The notes beneath the pieces were generated by a model. The model saw only the letters and a program-made list of their open reading frames with translations. It was not told the DNA's origin and searched no databases. A DNA stretch of 64,000 bases from Neolewinella aurantiaca. GTDB taxonomy: Bacteria > Bacteroidota > Bacteroidia > Chitinophagales > Saprospiraceae. The position numbers were made by a program, and so were the translations under genes. The number at the start of each line of letters is the position of its first letter. Within the stretch, counting starts at the first letter, position 1. Shown here in pieces: positions 62,794 to 64,000 of this stretch. The stretch is taken from contig NZ_VOXD01000003.1 in assembly GCF_008014675.1 (NCBI RefSeq), positions 62,001 to 126,000 on the forward strand, in the 5' to 3' direction.

Positions 62794-62962
62794 GCTCTAA
62801 AATTGTACCGGTGAGTTTTTTTTAATCTACTGGTTTTTAGGTTTTTGCATGACCTTAAGGGTGTAATGTACTCTAAAAATGACGTAAAATGTACTTGTAG
62901 CTGCTTTGTTTTCCAATTAAATTTGTTGCTGTTAATTCGCTTTGCTACAATCAACTCAGTTT

Positions 62963-64000
62963 ATGATGTTTAAAATGTTTACCCCGCTCATACTAGTAAT
63001 ATTTTGTTGCACCGGCGGATTATTCGCTCAGGACGGCCAACTCGATTCTACGTTTGCCGGTGATGGCATCCTCCTCGCCGATTTTGCCGAGGGGACAGAA
63101 ACCATCAACGACATCGTTCAGCAGCCCGACGAGAAGTTGGTTGCGGTGATGTCTTCGCGTTACCCTAATCCGGAGACATTCGATATTCAAGTGGTGCGGT
63201 TCAACCCTGACGGAACCAATGATTCGACCTTCGCCGACAACGGCGTCTTCCGTTACCGCAACGACAGCGGCAGCGACCTGGGCTATGATCTCGAGTTGCT
63301 GGACGACGGTAGCTTCCTGGTCGCAGGTTCGTGGGCAACTCCGGATCCGGCGGATACTGATTTTCATCTGTTCAAACTCACCCCTCAGGGAGAGCTTGAT
63401 TCCGCTTTCGGTACCAACGGAAGCACGGTCATGAAAATCGACAGCAGTGAAGACTACGCCCGCGCAATCGCTGTTACCAACAGCGGAGAAATCTACCTCG
63501 GTGGAGACAGCAAGGTGCCTGGCTTCAGTCGCAGCCGCAACGTGATCATGAAACTGAACGCTGCCGGATTGGTTGATTCTACCTTCGGCACCAACGGTGT
63601 GTTCATGTGGAACGATCACCTCGAAGGTGCTGCCACCAGCAGCCTCCGTCAGTTACTTATAACCCCTGAAGGCGATCTGCTCACCTCAGGACGTACAAAA
63701 CCAAGCGGGACAGACCGTATATCGCTCTATAAAGTTAAGCCCGATGGCTCCGGCCTCGACTCTTCTTTCGCGGTAAACGGAGAGCTGCTCTCTCCGCTGC
63801 AGGGGTACGGCTACGGCCTCACGATGCACCCCAACGGTACCATCCTGGTTACCGGGCAAAACCTAACCACGGATGGCAACGACCTCGTCGTTGCTGCCTT
63901 CGATGGCAACGGAGTCAGCGTTCCCGACTTCGGTGTTTTTGGCGTCGTGACGGTAAACCCTGGCATTAATGAAGCAGGGTTGGACATTGCCATTCAGCCC
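62963..64000 (+). CDS. Delta-60 repeat (beta-propeller-like) secreted protein, 3' end outside window
   Basis: 346 codons to the window end. Signal peptide MMFKMFTPLILVIFCCTGGLFAQ. The mature part begins DGQLDSTFAGDGI and repeats the delta-60 unit (LDxTFGxxG, then a stretch of beta strands with LLxxGS/AGSW): NDSTFADNGVF, LDSAFGTNGS, VDSTFGTNGVF and LDSSFAVNGEL. Such proteins (DUF5122-like) are usually secreted and often carry a T9SS sorting domain at the far end, which lies outside this window. Confidence 0.82.
   Translation, partial: MMFKMFTPLILVIFCCTGGLFAQDGQLDSTFAGDGILLADFAEGTETINDIVQQPDEKLVAVMSSRYPNPETFDIQVVRFNPDGTNDSTFADNGVFRYRNDSGSDLGYDLELLDDGSFLVAGSWATPDPADTDFHLFKLTPQGELDSAFGTNGSTVMKIDSSEDYARAIAVTNSGEIYLGGDSKVPGFSRSRNVIMKLNAAGLVDSTFGTNGVFMWNDHLEGAATSSLRQLLITPEGDLLTSGRTKPSGTDRISLYKVKPDGSGLDSSFAVNGELLSPLQGYGYGLTMHPNGTILVTGQNLTTDGNDLVVAAFDGNGVSVPDFGVFGVVTVNPGINEAGLDIAIQP

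Noticed and set aside
63020-63619. 199-codon minus-strand frame near the right end
   Set aside because: It is the complement of the delta-60 repeat protein, whose signal peptide and repeats are clear.
1-64000. tRNA genes, rRNA, prophage, insertion sequences or a replication origin
   Set aside because: None was recognised by reading; the only stable RNA supported is tmRNA. A dedicated tRNA scan could still find one.

Overview
The window looks like a chromosomal segment of a marine member of the Bacteroidota, most likely the Saprospiria/Lewinellaceae. The evidence is a SusC/SusD polysaccharide-utilisation locus, Bacteroidota-type -7 promoter elements (TAnnTTTG), very few Shine-Dalgarno sequences, a fused SecDF, a tmRNA whose tag ends in SYAMAA, a ligase-associated DNA-repair quartet, and large Cys-rich or repeat-rich secreted proteins. 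It carries no plasmid, phage or insertion-sequence genes. It does carry at least two families of small dispersed repeats.

Layout. 1-1635: 3' part of a secreted serine protease with a dockerin-like tail. 1824-13754: a respiration and sulfur block with cytochrome bd oxidase (cydBA), a DUF983 protein, sulfide:quinone oxidoreductase, two Crp-family regulators, a split YeeE/YedE transporter, a persulfide-dioxygenase-like MBL/rhodanese protein, a SulP transporter and a PAP2 phosphatase. 13934-19699: tmRNA, a DUF3293 protein, yidC, a lipoprotein and ettA. 20160-25124: a 1654-residue secreted protein. 25258-29636: a 2TM protein, a single-domain response regulator and secDF. 30134-35871: the exonuclease/ATP-ligase/helicase/phosphoesterase operon. 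36040-42415: a DMT transporter, lpxB with an unusual repeat insertion, small membrane proteins, a creatininase-like protein, an aldo/keto reductase and an Asp/Asn beta-hydroxylase. 42579-57381: a complete-looking alginate utilisation locus (MFS transporter, KdgF, PL17, PL6, PL7, a PKD surface lipoprotein, SusD, SusC and a GntR/FadR regulator). 57697-64000: purB, a sialate O-acetylesterase family protein, an unrecognised helical protein and the start of a delta-60-repeat protein.

The most striking result is a shared promoter design in the sulfur block. Four promoters (DUF983, SQR, the PDO-yeeE-yeeE operon and sulP) each carry a Crp-geometry palindrome GTGATnnnnATCAC (one copy has a single mismatch). 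In every case exactly 23 bp separate it from a TAnnTTTG-like -7 element, which centres it near -41, the class II activator position. The Crp-family protein encoded in the block (12283-12936) keeps the CRP recognition-helix pattern RExxxR that reads GTGA. It has lost the CRP-type cAMP pocket sequence and has three cysteines there instead. Together these suggest an undescribed sulfide or sulfane-sulfur-responsive regulon in which SQR, PDO, YeeE and SulP are switched on together next to a bd oxidase, a class of oxidase known to resist sulfide.

The second striking result is an 18-bp GC-rich element (TGCACCTGCGnnCGCGCC) found about 14 times, in both orientations. It lies in intergenic DNA, sometimes as hairpin pairs, and also inside reading frames without breaking them (lpxB twice, a lipoprotein, PL17, the acetylesterase).

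The alginate locus has its own control: two TTGGTnnACCAA operators overlap or flank the -33 element of the GntR gene promoter and a third lies upstream.
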